Origin: Trissonchulus latispiculum
Taxonomy: Eukaryota > Nematoda > Enoplea > Enoplida > Ironidae
Length of the DNA: 64,000 nucleotides
NCBI GenBank assembly: GCA_030248195.1
Contig: JASAND010017645.1
Coordinates: 30,423 to 94,422, forward strand
Direction of reading: 5' to 3'
Position numbers and translations under genes: made by a program. The notes beneath the pieces are model-generated. The model was given only the letters and a program-made list of their open reading frames with translations, did not search any database and was not told where the DNA came from. This document shows, in pieces, positions 1 through 12,500 of the stretch (position 1 is its first letter; each line of letters begins with the position of its first letter).

Positions 1-273
1 TTTCTGTATTCTGAAATTTTACTTCAGCAACCTTTCTTAACTCCTTATGCATTTGTTTGTCGGAATGATAAAATGAAGCTAGCTCAGTCAAATTAGTGTG
101 CAAGATGTGCTTGACACTGAAAATCCGACTTTAAAATAAGTTTCATCTAGCTTTTTGAAGAAGCGAACCCGGGATCGACCGATCCAGGACCTGGATCGGA
201 TCGGATCGACAATTAATTTGACTGGATCGGATCGGTTAAACTTTTGCTGCCGATCCGATCCGATCCACATCAC
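1..273. mobile_element. Right end of a GGATC-repeat MITE (cut by window edge)
   Basis: From about 97 the sequence matches the right part of the element at 62381-63599 in the same orientation, including the GATCGG/GATCCG arrays at 170-265 and the terminal CCACATCAC followed by TA. The left end lies outside the window. No coding capacity is seen. Confidence 0.6.
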
Positions 274-592
274 TAGTCAGAATACACATTTTGAAGTTTT
301 CGTTGCTATGATTTAGCTGCTGGACTTTCTTTATTGACTCAATAATGTTAGTTTTAGGACTTTCTTCTTTGACTCAATAATGTTAGTTTTAGGACGTTTC
401 CTTTTAATTTCAAGTTTGTTCTGGACTCGAATTCTAACAAGATTTGGACCCGATTGTCAACTCTGGTTAGGGTGTCCGACTAGGGAAAGCAAACTCGGTT
501 TCAATCCCAAGTGGACACTTTTCTTCAACCCTCCCAAGAGGTTCGATTTTATCTTCAAGAAGATTTGAGCTCTCACCTATTCTATTTCTAAG
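274..592. other. Unannotated AT-rich sequence
   Basis: It contains a short direct duplication (TTTAGGACTTTCTT type, about 345-400) and nothing recognisable as a gene. Frames here are short and lack family signatures. Confidence 0.5.
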
Positions 593-642
593 TATGTAGT
601 AATGTTTCAGGCACTGAAACTGAAACTATTTTGGGAGGAGAC

Positions 643-1785
643 TAGAGGCCTGCACGGGCCGAATTTTTGCGGCCCGGCCCGGCCCGGCCCGTGAAAAATC
701 TTTCTCGGCCCGCCCGGCCCGGCCCGTCAACTGGTTCGGCCCGGCCCGGCCCGGCCCGTCAGATGCTTCGGCCCGGCCCGGCCCGGCCCGTCAAAATTTT
801 CGGCCCGCCCGTGCCACGAAATTTTTTCATTTGTCGCAAAATGCAAAATTACGTAAATAATTTTGTTAGCTTGGTTATTAAAAACAGAATCTCTGGTTTT
901 TGGTGCTTTTTCTAGGAAAAGTGTATTTTCTAAAAACTGATTTTTGAGTTTTAATGGTTTTTAAACGCAGTTTTAAGGACAAAATAATTTTTGTCGTTCT
1001 ACAAATGAAACCAAAAGATAATGCTGCCTCATGTTGACACTTTGTATATAAGACTGGAACGCTAGAAAAACAAAAAACTGAAAATTCCCTAAAAAGTTAC
1101 AGTGGCAATATTTAAATATTGTACTTTATTAAACCAGATGAAATTTTGTGAAGTGCGCATTTTTATAAGGATTAGTTGAGAAATAAACTAATTAGAAGTA
1201 GAGGACTTTAAAAAGATGCAACTGTGCAGAAGGAGTAAACTTTCATTTCTAAAGAAGTAGTAAATCTTTGCTCCACAAACTCAAAACTTTGATTTTTTTA
1301 AAACTGCTTTTTTCTAAGTAAATGCTTCGTTTTCTTAAAAAAGACAGCAAATACATCAAAACCAAAATAAAATACTTACACTGTTACTAATACCATATAT
1401 TGCCCTATTCCAAAGTTTCATATTCTAGTATTGTAAACGCTAAAATTACTTAGGCGAATTGAGGATTTTACATTAATGATGTGACGATAAATACATGTAT
1501 TATTTATGAAAATAAAATGCTAACGTTACTGCAGGAAATCAGTGTTAGTTTGAACGAAACATATTGCGGAAACACAAAACATTTTAAGCTAAATTATGAA
1601 TTACTATTTTATAGTTAAATCTTTTAAAAAACTGATGGCGGGCCGGACTGTCGGCCCGCGGCCCGGCCCGGCCCGTGAGTTTCGGCCCGCGGCCCGGCCC
1701 GGCCCGTGAACTTTGGTCGTCGGCCCGCCCGGCCCGGCCCGCGGGCCGTGCCTGGCCGGGCCGCGGGCCGTAATGCAGGCCTCTA
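643..1785. mobile_element. Non-autonomous hAT-like element, CGGCC-rich ends
   Basis: Terminal inverted repeats TAGAGGCCTGCA...TGCAGGCCTCTA are bounded by an exact 8-bp target duplication, GAGGAGAC (635-642 and 1786-1793). Both subterminal regions (660-820 and 1640-1770) are dense arrays of CGGCCCGGCC. The middle is AT-rich and non-coding. Length and TSD fit a hAT MITE. Confidence 0.85.
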
Positions 1786-1810
1786 GAGGAGACCTGAAAC
1801 TGAAACTAGA

Positions 1811-3163
1811 CTGGTTCTTGGCTGGCTCTCAGTAGCTCGCCTGGCACCCGAGAACGGGTCCGACCCCCCACTTTTGGAGACACCCACTATAAATACTAAA
1901 AACTTTCTCCTTGATGTTTGGTTCAATAAAAACATCTACGCTTTGACATAATGAGAGAAGACATATTGGGTAACATAAACATGGCATTAGCTTTGCTGTA
2001 GCCCTAACGGTTAGAGAGCAATGCTACCCTAAAACTTTAAGAATCGTCGAAAATTTGGCAAATTTTGGCTGCTGAATCAAAAAATTTAAATCTGGTGCGA
2101 CCACAGAAGCTGAAATTTGATGTGAACATACTTCCCATAGATCCACACAATTGTGCCAAATGTGAAGGAAATCTGCCCAAGCATTATAGTTTTATTCCAG
2201 TTGAAACATGAAAAAAGTGGCAAAAACGGGAAAAAAGCGAATTTCTGAAAATTGTCCAATATATACAATATGTATATCAATCGATAGCTTTCATGGCTGT
2301 GAACAACTTTTCTTCTTGGCACAATCGCGTATTTGCAACCTATTTCAAGATATTTTCGAAAAACTGAAATTTTATCGTTTGAAATGACCACTGAATTGAG
2401 GATTTTCACCGCCACTTTATCTGTCTTGAATAAGTTGAAAAAAAGGTTGTATCGGGTAGAACTCAGATATTTACACATATTTCTTTGCTTATCAAAAGTT
2501 TTCTTTTCGTGTGGGAGGCTGTACAAACAAACCCTACAAAAATGTACTGAGCAGGCAGTTGAGTTGGCTGGCATTCAACTGAGTATACTCAAAGTATCAG
2601 CTATGCTTCTGTTAATTACAGAAACAGGTTGAAATTAATGTTAGTGTGGCAGGGTCAGTAAGCCTACAAATCAGTACATTTTGAACCAAATCTGTCAGCG
2701 TCGTCAAGCTAGAACACCTGGAGATATATACTTTTGATCCTGACCAATATTGGCATTTTTTCATGTTTCAAGTGGCGTAAACCTATAATGCCCAGGCAGA
2801 ATTCCTGCATATTTGACAGAATTTTGGGGACCTATGGGATGTATGTTCACACCAAATTTCAGCTTCCAGGGTCGCACCAGATTTAAATTGATTGATTCGG
2901 CGGCCAAAATTTGATAAATTTTCTACGATTCGTCGAGTTTAGGATAGCGTTGCTATCTAACCGTTTGGGTTACAGTAAGGCTAATGCCATGTTTATGTTA
3001 CCCCATATGTCTTCTCTCATTATGCCAAAGCGTAGGTGTTTTTATTGAACCAAACAGCAAGGAGAAATTCTTAGTATTATTTATAGTGGGTGTCACGAAA
3101 GGTGGGGGGTCGGACCCTTTCTCGGGTGCCTGGCGAGCTACTGAGAGCCAGTCAAGAACCAAC
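1811..3163. mobile_element. Foldback element with arms of about 340 bp
   Basis: The left arm (about 1811-2165) and right arm (about 2831-3163) are imperfect inverted copies. Both contain the GGCTCTCAGTAGCTCGCC block at the outer end and the GGTGCGACC block at the inner end. The 660-bp centre has no recognisable gene. A third, single-arm copy lies at 58866-59215. The element is inserted inside the outer hAT-like element. Confidence 0.65.
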
Positions 3164-3410
3164 GACCAAGTATTTATTGACCACGCACATGTTGTATATT
3201 CGTGCAAAAAATGAAACCGGTCCAAGAAATTTGGGGCACCCCCATTTTAGTCGCCCCCTGCTTAAACTAGTTTCAGCCTTTTCTCAAAACATGAATATTT
3301 GAAGGTTTAAAGCGGTTTTTTTCGTTAATACTCTGCAGAGTGGAAGTATAAATAATCATAAATTTATGCATTATATTATGTCTCAAGGCTATGCAGTTTT
3401 TCGAATGAAC

Positions 3411-3565
3411 TAAAACTGAAACTGAAACTCCGACTGAAACCTGAAACTATTTTGCGGTCCCGACTGAAACCTGAAACTATTTTGGGAGGATACCCGAAAC
3501 TGAAACTGAAACTGAAACCGTCTTGGACCGCCGACTGAAACTGAAACTGAAATCGGTTACTGAAA
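3411..3565 (+). repeat. CTGAAA-type minisatellite
   Basis: Many tandem or near-tandem CTGAAAC units are interleaved with the block ACTATTTTGGGAGGA, also seen at 626-641. This is best read as the right subterminal array of the outer hAT-like element. Confidence 0.6.
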
Positions 3566-3611
3566 CAACACTACTTCTAAGCGAATGCTGTGCCAGCTTG
3601 CATCAAACTAT

Positions 3612-4141
3612 AGTCAGAGCTTTCAACCAAGGATTGCAGTTAACTCTATAGAGTATTTATGTTGCAAACGGTGGTTAGCAAATCGCCAAACTTTTGGCGC
3701 GTACGCTTGTTTAGTTTCGTTGTTCGTATTTTTCTTTTTTCCGTTAAACGTAAAAAATAACTAAAGACAACTATATAGTTCAGTCCAAAACATTGTCACA
3801 AGTATTGCTCAATATATTTACAATCGTAATTTATGAAAAAATTAATTCTAAACGTCAATGGTTTACTAGAGAGAGGGTCCACATTTTATCCACTACCATT
3901 CACACTGATAATAGTTACTGAAGGACTAGGCGTAGTACTAGCAGCAGTAGTAGTAGCAGTAGTAGCAGTAGATTTAATAAGACCGGCTTCTCGGCCGGCC
4001 AACCACAGGCCCACTCTTGAAACGACATAGAATACAATGGAGCATGGCACAACTAGCCAGGGCCAGGGGCCAAGCCGGTCGAACGATCACAAAACCGCTG
4101 ACAAGGGCCACTAACTCCAGCAGGTAGACCAGACCGGCCAG
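3612..4141 (-). pseudogene. Duplicated 3' fragment of the TauE/SafE gene
   Basis: The segment is a near-identical direct copy of about 6131-6680, which carries the last part of the final TauE/SafE exon and its 3' flank. Relative to that copy it has a 13-base deletion near 4040, which shifts the coding frame, plus several substitutions. It stops abruptly at 4141 where the GTCAGAATTTC element begins. No upstream exons accompany it, so it cannot encode a complete transporter. It preserves the un-inserted GTCAGAGC site at 3614-3621 that is occupied by a hAT-like element in the other copy. Confidence 0.75.
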
Positions 4142-4919
4142 GGTTATCTTCAGTAGTCAGAATTTCATATGTCAGAATTTCATTAGTCAGAAACTAACTT
4201 TTCAGACTTTCATTAATCAGAATTTAATTTTTTGAAATAATATAAGTTGAACTTTCATCTGTCAGAATTTCATAAGTCAGAATTTCATTAGTTAGAATTT
4301 CATTAGTCAGAATTTTGCTTGTCAGAATTTTGCAAAAAAGCACTGTGCTTCCTGGCGCAAAGTGTAACAAGATGGCTGGTCTTGATGATAATTTTATAAA
4401 AAGATTTCTAGTCGACACAAATATAATGTGTCTTGGCTCTACCATCAGCAACGAGCAAATCTTTCTTTTCAAAAGAGTTCCCCAACAACTTTGTAGGTTC
4501 CGCGTACACCTACCTACATTTTATAGACAGGAAATGAAGATAGGCTGTTTCGTTAGAATTCGAAAAGAATCAGAATGGCCAAGAGTACGTAATAACTGTT
4601 GGATTATGTACTCTTGGTATGGCACAAATCATCAATGTTCTTTCTGGGGAAGAGTTAAGAGCTACAAAATAGTTGATTTTAGCTCCACTCTAACCTACTT
4701 TATCGGGAAAGGCCCTAAAACAGTGCAGCAACGTGCAAAATTTTGATGAAACTAGAAAAATAAAATTCTGACTTACGAAATTCTGACTAATGAAATTCTG
4801 ACAAATGAAAGTTCAACTTATATTATTTCAAAATTAAAATTCTGACTAATGAAATTCTAACTAACGAAATTCTGACTAATGAAATTCTGACTAATACGAT
4901 TCTGACGGATGAAAGTAGA
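4142..4919. mobile_element. Inverted-repeat element with GTCAGAATTTCATTA arrays (copy 1)
   Basis: Tandem GTCAGAATTTCATTA-like units run at 4150-4335 and return inverted at about 4760-4918. Together they form terminal inverted arrays around a 400-bp centre. The centre matches the copy at 11127-11745 (for example TTCCTGGCGCAAAG and TCTAGTCGACA blocks). The frame across the centre is not conserved in an informative way. Classification is open, with no clear TSD. Confidence 0.65.
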
Positions 4920-4929
4920 CGGTCAGAGC

Positions 4930-6132
4930 TAGAGTTGTGACGCGGGCCGGTGGCGGGCTGCGGGCTCGGGCCGGGCCGCGGGCCGGGCCGGCCCGGGCCC
5001 GGCCCGGATTTTTCGGCGACAGCCCGGCCCGCGGCCCGGCCCGCAAGATTACAAATAGGCGGCCCGCCACCGGCCCGCGGGCCGGTGGCGGGCCGCGGGC
5101 CGGGCCCGTTTTTTAAACGGTAAATGGCAATTTTTCAATAAATTTCGGTGCAATTTCAAGTCTACAATCAAAATTTTATTTACGGATTTTCAATGGTTTT
5201 GTTTTAAGATGATCAATTACACATAATTGAAGTTAGAATTGAGCTGTGTCGTTATCTGGGTGTCTAAGGTTGTTATATGGTGGCTACTTATTGGATATAC
5301 CTAATCCATTCTAAGTTACGTCTATGAGGAGGGTGTAGAAGCTTTTTATATGTGAACAGTTGTCGCAAAACAATTGGAATGAAAACATTCGCTTATATAA
5401 TTAGGTTTGATTGTATTGGTACTGAAGTAAGGGGGCATCGTTCGCAGTTTAAGACGCAGTGCTCGTGTTGCGATTGTAATTGCTAAGTGGAAACGTAACC
5501 AACATCCAAAACCTTGTTAGACAAACTAAACGAAATTTGGTTTAGTTTTTCCCTGCTATTGGTCATGCAAATTAGACCTTTATGTCAAAATCAAGCACGT
5601 GGACAAACTTAACACAAGAGACATTTAGTTTGAGGAAGTGAAAAGCTTCAAAAAAGTAGCATCTTTGAAAAATAATGGAACCGGAATTGTAACATAAGGT
5701 TAAGAGTGGAGTAGGAGCGACAGCTTGGATTTGTATATGGATAATGTGTGGAATTCTGCATAACAATGTAATACTTACCAAACACTTAATCGACTGACCA
5801 GTGGCCACTTGTTATTGCTATTTGTTGTTTGTGAAAAATGGAAGACATAAAAATAGCCGTAAAATATGTTGAAATTAGACGTAAAGCAAGTTGAAATTAA
5901 TTAGCTAACAGTTCGGGCCACTTTTGCGACGTCGGGCCGTTCGGCCCGTAGAAATTTGCGGCCCCGGGCCGGCCCACGTGGCCCGGCCCGCCACCGGCCC
6001 GCGGGCCGGTGGCGGGCCGCGGGCTGCGGGCTGGGCTCGGGCCGGGCCGACCCGGCCCGGGGCCCGGCCCGTAGCACCACGTCGGCCCGCGGGCCGGCCC
6101 GGCCCGCAAAATTTTCTTATTTTCCAACACTA
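4930..6132. mobile_element. Non-autonomous hAT-like element, CGGGCC-rich ends
   Basis: An exact 8-bp duplication GTCAGAGC flanks it (4922-4929 and 6133-6140). The ends read TAGAGTTG inward on the left and TAGTGTTGG on the inverted right. GC-rich subterminal arrays of CGGGCC occupy 4940-5112 and 5925-6110. The paralogous segment at 3612 shows the same locus without the insertion, which supports the boundaries. No transposase is present. Confidence 0.85.
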
Positions 6133-6409
6133 GTCAGAGCTTTTAACCAAGAATTGCAGTTAACTCTAGAGTATATATTCATGTTGCAAACGGTGGTTAG
6201 CAAATCGCCAAACTTTTGGCGCGAACGCTGGTTTAGTTTCGTTGTTCCTATTTTTCTTTTTTTCCGCTAAACGTAAAAAAATAACTAAAGACAACTATAT
6301 AGTTCAGTCCAAAACATTGTCACAAGTATTGCTCAATATATTTACAATCGTAATTTATGAAAAAATTAATTCTAAACGTCAATGGTTTACTAGAGAGAGG
6401 GTCCACATT

Positions 6410-8517
6410 TTATCCACTACCATTCACACTGATAATAGTTACTGAAGGACTAGGCGTAGTACTAGCAGCAGTAGTAGTAGCAGTAGTAGCAGTAGATTTA
6501 GTAAGACCGGCTTCTCGGCCGGCCAACCAAAGGCCCACTCTCGAAACGACATAAAAAACAATCGAACCGCCCAGTAGCATGGCACAACTAGCCAGGGCCA
6601 GCGGCCAGGCCGGTCGAACGATCACAAAACCGCTGACAAGGGCCACTAACTCCAGCAGGTAGACCAGACCGGCCAGGGTTTGCCGATGGAAATGGGAGCT
6701 GATAAGGCTCCCCAGGGGGGCACAGATAACGACCACGGGCACACAGACGGCGAAATAGTTCCAGGCTTCCTGGGAGGTCCCGTCCATCATGAGCTGGCGC
6801 CAGTAGAACCCCACCACCGTGTTGATGCCCATCAGAACCACGGAGGTTGGGGTGGCCACTTTTTCTGAGACCTGAAATATGGAGGGAAGGAGTTTTGCTT
6901 TATCCAGTTAAGTGACTCGTGGAAATTTGTAATGAATACATAAGATCAGATTGGATGTAATTCTATTAGTGTTAAATTAAAGTTGTGTTAGAGGTGTAGT
7001 GTTAGAACTTATGGTTGTGTTGAAGGGTGTCGAACGGCATTAATATTGTATGAATAACGATATAGTATTGTTTGTAGTGTTAAAATATATGTGCAACCTG
7101 GGGAGCAAGTATATGGAAAAGGATTAAAAGATCACAAAGGAATAATGCACAGTAAATGCATAAGCAGATGGGATGAAGTAAATAATAGTAATTATATAAT
7201 TAATAGTATTTTAAATTTTAGTTTAAATTTAATTTTAAAATCCCTACCATAAAAAGCAGTGTCAGTATGGAGAATGAGCAAATGTCAATCCCAGATCCGG
7301 CCAGCGAAGTGAACAGACCACCCACCGCGCCGATCGCCAACAAAATCCCGGCCTTCCACCAACCAAAGTTGGGGATCTGATCAAAAGTTTGCCGCTTTTT
7401 TCGTCGATTCAGCAGAAACAGAGCGCAAGCAAACGAAGCCCAAACGGACACAAAAAACATCTTTTTGACGGCAGGAGGCACGTGGTTTGCCACAAATTCC
7501 AGACCCAAAATTAGACCCAGACCCCCGCCAAGGGTGCAGAAAATCACGGAACGCCACTCCAGTTTGAGGCGCATCCAGAATATGGTAAAGGCTGCTGCAG
7601 TCATGCCTGAAATAGAAAAAAATTGGTAAAGGTTCTCGGTGGTGACAGTGGTAAGGTGCTTGTCTGGTGAGCTGGCTGTCGCTGGAACAAATCTCAGATG
7701 TTTGCTTTGCTTTTTTGATTGCTGAAAATGGATTTGTAATTTTGTAAATAAATAATTAAATTTTGTAAACTTGACAGAGCTACACTTATAATGCAACATT
7801 TACCGGCAACACACGGCAAACTGTGCTGAGCACAACCCTCACGAGGCGAAATTAGTTTAAAACTTTACCACAACTTTGTATCATTAGGGAGAAATCCCGG
7901 GCCACGTCCGGCTGTATATGGAAAGCCAAAGTCATAACGGGGAACGCCACAGCGCCCCCGCCTTCACTCGTCATACCTGAAATTGAAAAAGTGAGAAAAA
8001 CTGGAAAATATTAAACTTTTTCTAAGGGAAGCCATTTTAGATTCCCATATCGATAATAATCGAACTTTAATTTTTATTTGGTGTATTATATTTCGCTTTT
8101 ATTAATTTTTCCTACCAGCCACGAGTGCTCCAAAAATCATGGTTATGGACATGAAATATCGAGTGGGGAAAAGGGCGAATAAATTCCATCGGATGGCCAA
8201 ACTCCACCAAATAATTTCGAAAAATAGAGCCGGAATTGCCAAACCTGAAAACAGGAAACAAAATTTTAATAAAAATCTAATTAATATTTAATAGTATGAA
8301 TAACAGAGTATCAGCGATTTGGATGTTAGTCTGGTTTTGTTCTGAAGTTTTATAAATAGTAATTAATTATTAATGAAATAAATTTAATTAAATACACGGG
8401 GATAATTTTTGAATTATTTACCAATCAAGCGTCGATACTTCGTCAAAATTTTCCGATCCCATGATATTTCCTCCTCAGTTGACTTTTCGATACGTTGATC
8501 TTCTTCAAGCTTCTGAC
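6410..8517 (-). CDS. TauE/SafE-family membrane transporter (3' exons; 5' end not found)
   Basis: Five phase-consistent exons on the minus strand: about 8517-8422, 8244-8116, 7976-7869, 7606-7248 and 6871-6410 (TAA at the end), all with AG/GT borders. They encode at least about 383 residues. About nine hydrophobic segments are visible, with the glycine-rich loop GMTSEGGGAVAFP and its second-repeat counterpart SLAGSGIDICSF, the duplicated signature of the TauE/SafE (DUF81) anion-exporter fold. The C-terminal tail is a Thr/Ala/Ser-rich stretch. The first seen exon encodes a charged, probably cytoplasmic segment, so one or more upstream exons must lie beyond 8517, but I could not identify them. 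The family transports sulfonates or sulfite in bacteria. The substrate in animals is unknown. Its 3' end is duplicated at 3612-4141. Confidence 0.85.
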
Positions 8518-11126
8518 CTATGTATGAATTGGATGAATGCATTAAAATATGTTGGTTTAAAATTGTGAATTTTTCAAGAACAACTGGTTGATTTATGTTG
8601 ATACAAGTATTAAAAATTTTAAAATTTTGGTAAATACTGGAACATGTTTATAGTTCTCCTTCAGACAAGCATAAAAAATGTAACCACTTTTGACAATAGA
8701 CGGAATCAGGGCTGAACACAGCAGGCCCCTTTGCTACTATGGTTAAAAATCATCAATTTTCTAGTAAAAAGTGCCTTTTGAATGATTATGAAATCAGAAA
8801 GTAGCCTATTCCTAAGGACATATACACACAGGTTTTGTGATCGGTTTAATATTCTCCCATTTGGTCCTGGTAGATTCATTAGGAACTTTTGAGTGAGTCC
8901 AAGGTTAAGCCAGCGCCCAGTGTTAGACCTTATACAAATTTATGGGGATATATGCCAGCAGAAGCTCTTGTCGGACACTCTTATGTATTATGTACTCTTG
9001 GTTGGCCAGCAATTTCAAGAATTGAAATCAAGACAAACGCATACCTTCCCAAAAATATTTCTTGATGAATTGTTTGGATTTCTCTGAAAAAGTAGCAATC
9101 ATATTAATTCAATCACACAATGATTTTTGAGATTGTTACTGTTTACACTGCAGCATATAGAAAATTTGACGTTTCAAGTGCAAATTTAAGAACCTCCATT
9201 TTTTGAACGAACAGTTTAAAAATTTCTGCCGGAAATTTGTCGACAGATTGAGCTGATTTTAATTAACGCCACATGAAAAATTGAGAGCATCCTAACTTTT
9301 TCAAACACACAAAACGAAAATCGTTTTCGACAAAATTGTCATTTTGTTTAGTCGTTCGTGAATCGTGACAGCAGATGCGAATCACAACTTTACAACAATT
9401 AGCTGAACTTGACGACAAGTTTCGCTATTTATAAATGTTACTCACTTTTTTGCCCATCACATGTGCAAAAACGGAAAAGTTTTTAACGTTCACATTATTT
9501 ACAGGTTTTACAATTTGAGAACATTCAGTAATTACCTTTTCTATTTGCTTCAGCAACATTTTCTCTTTCGCCGAGATACAATAGCAGTCCCTCTTGAAAG
9601 CTCATAACTTATCTAACAGCCGATTTCTATGAATATTAATCGGATTAGATTAAAATTACGCGATTGATTAAATTTAGCGAAGAATACTTGGTGCTATTTT
9701 CACGAATTTAGCTCAAATTGCATTTACGGACATCCCTTAGCACCTAACGCAAACCGATAAACCAATTAGCTTCATTATCGTTTCCTCAATAGAAGAGAAA
9801 TGTTAAATTAAATTAAATGATAGATATAAGGTAACTTGAAAGATCTGCTTGTTTAGCTTTCCGGAAAACTTCAGGCAAATATTACAAGCATATTCTAAAA
9901 CTTTTCATTTCACGAAAATGTTATGCAAATTGCAGAGATTTGCTTTAGGATCTTTCTAGGGCTGTCAGCGGGCACAAAAATGAGCAAACATTTGTGAAGT
10001 TCGAATTTCATGCAAAAGTAGAGGCGCGGAAATAAATCGCGAAGAAGGCGAAAGCTTATAACTGGACTGTGTTTGAAGTTGAAACTTTAGTTGATCTGAA
10101 ACCTTTGAAAAATAGAAAAAATATAAAATAGCTAGGCTTGAACTCTCAGGCTTTTCAGTTTTATGTCATAAGGGTTATGTCAATAGGAAACGCCAGCTGA
10201 GTGAGACCTCTTAAAGTAAGCCTCAAAATCCGCACTATTTTTTACCACTCTATTTACAAATATTTAGTTTAGCTATTTTCCAAAACAGCTTTGAGACCAA
10301 AAGGTGCTTCAGCTAAACCGGAAAACTCTTGGCGTGAAGCGGCCCCAAGAAATATGACTCCATTGAAATAGTGGTACATTTGTATCCCAGTCGTTGTACT
10401 AATCAAATGACTAACTATGTAAAAAAATTGTCTAAAAACTCTAAAAACTATATTCATGGATCTATCATCTACTTACTGATCAATAAAAAACAGAAAGTTT
10501 GGTTGAATGTTAAGTTGTTTAAAAGATCTTGCGTAAATCGTGTGAACTTTCGGAAAGGCTGCCGCTTGAACCACTGTGCATTACTTTACACTACAAAAAA
10601 TAATTAAAGCTAATCGAAAAAATAACTGCAAGGATTGAACAAACGTACACTTAAAATCAGAATCGGAGGTTTAAGCCAGCTCAGCAGTTGGTTACCACCT
10701 AAAACTAAATCATATTGATAAAACCAAAAACAGATGTCAACGACATGAACACTGTGGTTAAGCTTAAGGTTTTTACAGGAAAGCAGTACATTTTTAGTTT
10801 CAAAATCAGGCTACAGGATTTCAGATTTAAATTAAAATTTAGAGTCAAAATTAATTAACACTAACTTCATTTCAGACTGCAGAGTCGGATTCGAATTAAT
10901 GCAGACTCATTCTTTTCGCTGCAGGGAAGTCTTCTTTGAATAAAGAAGCCCTCGTAACCGCGGCTCGCAGGTTACCTAGTAGTAATCTTTCTTTCACTAC
11001 AACTCAAAAGTAAGTTGGCTAAAGAGCCACTAAAGTTGTCAATTTAATTCAGCACATCTACCTCATATCTGCATCCGTTTCCGTATCGGTATTACGCTCT
11101 TAAGTAAACTATATCAGAACTCAAGG
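8518..11126. other. Non-coding, AT-rich; probably holds unidentified 5' exon(s) of the TauE/SafE gene
   Basis: I see no family-recognisable coding segment on either strand and no clear repeat boundaries. The TauE/SafE gene must start somewhere upstream of 8517 on the minus strand, so a short 5' exon and promoter are expected here. Confidence 0.4.
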
Positions 11127-11745
11127 GTCGGTTCATTAGTCAGAATTTCGTTTGTTAGAATTTTGCCAAAAAAGCAATTTTCTTCCTGGCGCAAAGTCTA
11201 ATAAAAATGGCTGATTTTGATGTTAATTCTATAAAATGGTCTCTAGTCGACATAAATATATGGGTCTTAGCACTACCACCAGCTACGAGAAAAAGTTTCT
11301 TTTCAAAAGGGCTCCCCAACAACTTGGTTAATTCCGCCAAACCTACCTACATCTTACAGACAAGAAACGACGATAGGCTGTTTCGTTCGAATCCTAAAAC
11401 AATCAGAATGGCCAAGAGTACGTAATAACTGTTGGATTATGTCCTCTTCGTATGGCACAAATCATCAAGGATCTTTTTGGGGAAGAGTTAAGAGCTAGCT
11501 ACAAATGAGTTGATTTTAGCTCTGCTCTTCTCTACCCTACTACTTTATCGGAAAAATGTCCTAAGATTGTGCAGCAACGTGCAAAATTTTGAAAAAGCCA
11601 TGAAAATATTCTGCCTGACGAAATTCTGGCTCGTGAAATTCTGACAAATGAAAGTTCAACTTATATTATTTCAAAATTTAATTCTGACTAATGAAATTCT
11701 AACTAACGAAATTCTGACTAATACGATTCTGACAGATGAAAGTAC
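11127..11745. mobile_element. GTCAGAATTTC inverted-repeat element (copy 2)
   Basis: It is homologous to 4142-4919 in the same orientation: a GTCAGAATTTC unit at the left edge, the same central blocks, then inverted AATTCTGACTAATGAA arrays to 11740. The left array is shorter than in copy 1. It has no coding potential of note. Confidence 0.6.
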
Positions 11746-12500
11746 ACACAAGGGTAGCCCAGGAGGACCTCAAGAACAATATACTTGAATTTAACTCTCA
11801 ATGATATCTAACACCATAAAAGCTGGTCTAACTTAACTATCTGGCATGCTAGCTTTGTCAGAACCAAATCGAACTTAAACATCAAGGGGCTATCTTTGAC
11901 ACAGAACCTTAGACAAGGTTGCGAGTGTTACACCACCATAAAGTACAACTAAATTGATGTGAACTATTAGCTACCCACCGCATTTGCGCCAGACACCTAT
12001 TTTACATGGCCTAACCTAAGCATGTGCGCAGCGGCCCGAAATCCAAAATCTAACCCTAACCAACTAATCAATGTATGTACAAATTAATTTTAATTTCAAT
12101 ATCACAAATACCATTGAATCAAACTCAACAAGGAAATATACAAAACGATGCAAGTATCAACAGAATAGCCATTAACGTTATGGCACACAAAACTATTCAG
12201 ATAGCAACAATACACACCAGTGTCCAGCAGTGTTTAAACAAAGCAACCATTAATCCACCAGAAAAATAGTAACCGAAATTCGCAAAAACCCAGCAGGGGT
12301 CATCCATTCTCGTTGGGAAAGATTGAAATCAGGATAGAAAAAATTGGAAAAATGTGGGGGGATCGTACCACCGCATTTCAACATTGCAGTCCGGACAATC
12401 CTAACCACTCAGCCATCAGTCATCCAATCAAAACTCAGATGCCGAGTGAAACACAACCCTCTGCAGAAATTCTGCTCTAGGCTATGGGGGAAAAATTCAA
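11746..12500. other. Intergenic, nothing recognised
   Basis: The sequence is mixed-composition and non-repetitive. It lies between a MITE and the stop codon of NDUFAF3, so the NDUFAF3 3' UTR is expected in its right part. Confidence 0.4.

Larger units (their letters stand above)
593..3573. mobile_element. Outer hAT-like element with CTGAAA arrays, hosting nested insertions
   Basis: The left end (TAGTAATGTTTCAG at 597) and the inverted right end (TAGTGTTGTTTCAG read on the minus strand, ending 3573) are similar. Both are followed inward by CTGAAACTGAAAC arrays (610-630, 1794-1808 and 3411-3565). The flanks TTTCTAAG (585-592) and CTTCTAAG (3574-3581) agree at 7 of 8 bases, as expected of an old hAT target duplication. 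Two later insertions sit inside: a hAT-like element at 643-1785 and a foldback element at 1811-3163. It has no transposase frame and is non-autonomous. The left boundary is uncertain by about 4 bases. Confidence 0.5.

Noticed and set aside
667..915. Arg/Pro/Gly-rich frames in the GC arrays (also 5897-6270 and 61063-61250)
   Set aside because: Translations of CGGCC subterminal arrays of MITEs.
2086..2632. 162-aa minus-strand frame and overlapping plus-strand frame
   Set aside because: They lie in the centre and arm of a foldback element, with no recognisable domain.
6357..6554. Plus-strand frame with a VVAVVAV stretch (and its twin at 3833-4030)
   Set aside because: Antisense of the Thr/Ala-rich tail of the TauE/SafE exon and of its duplicate.
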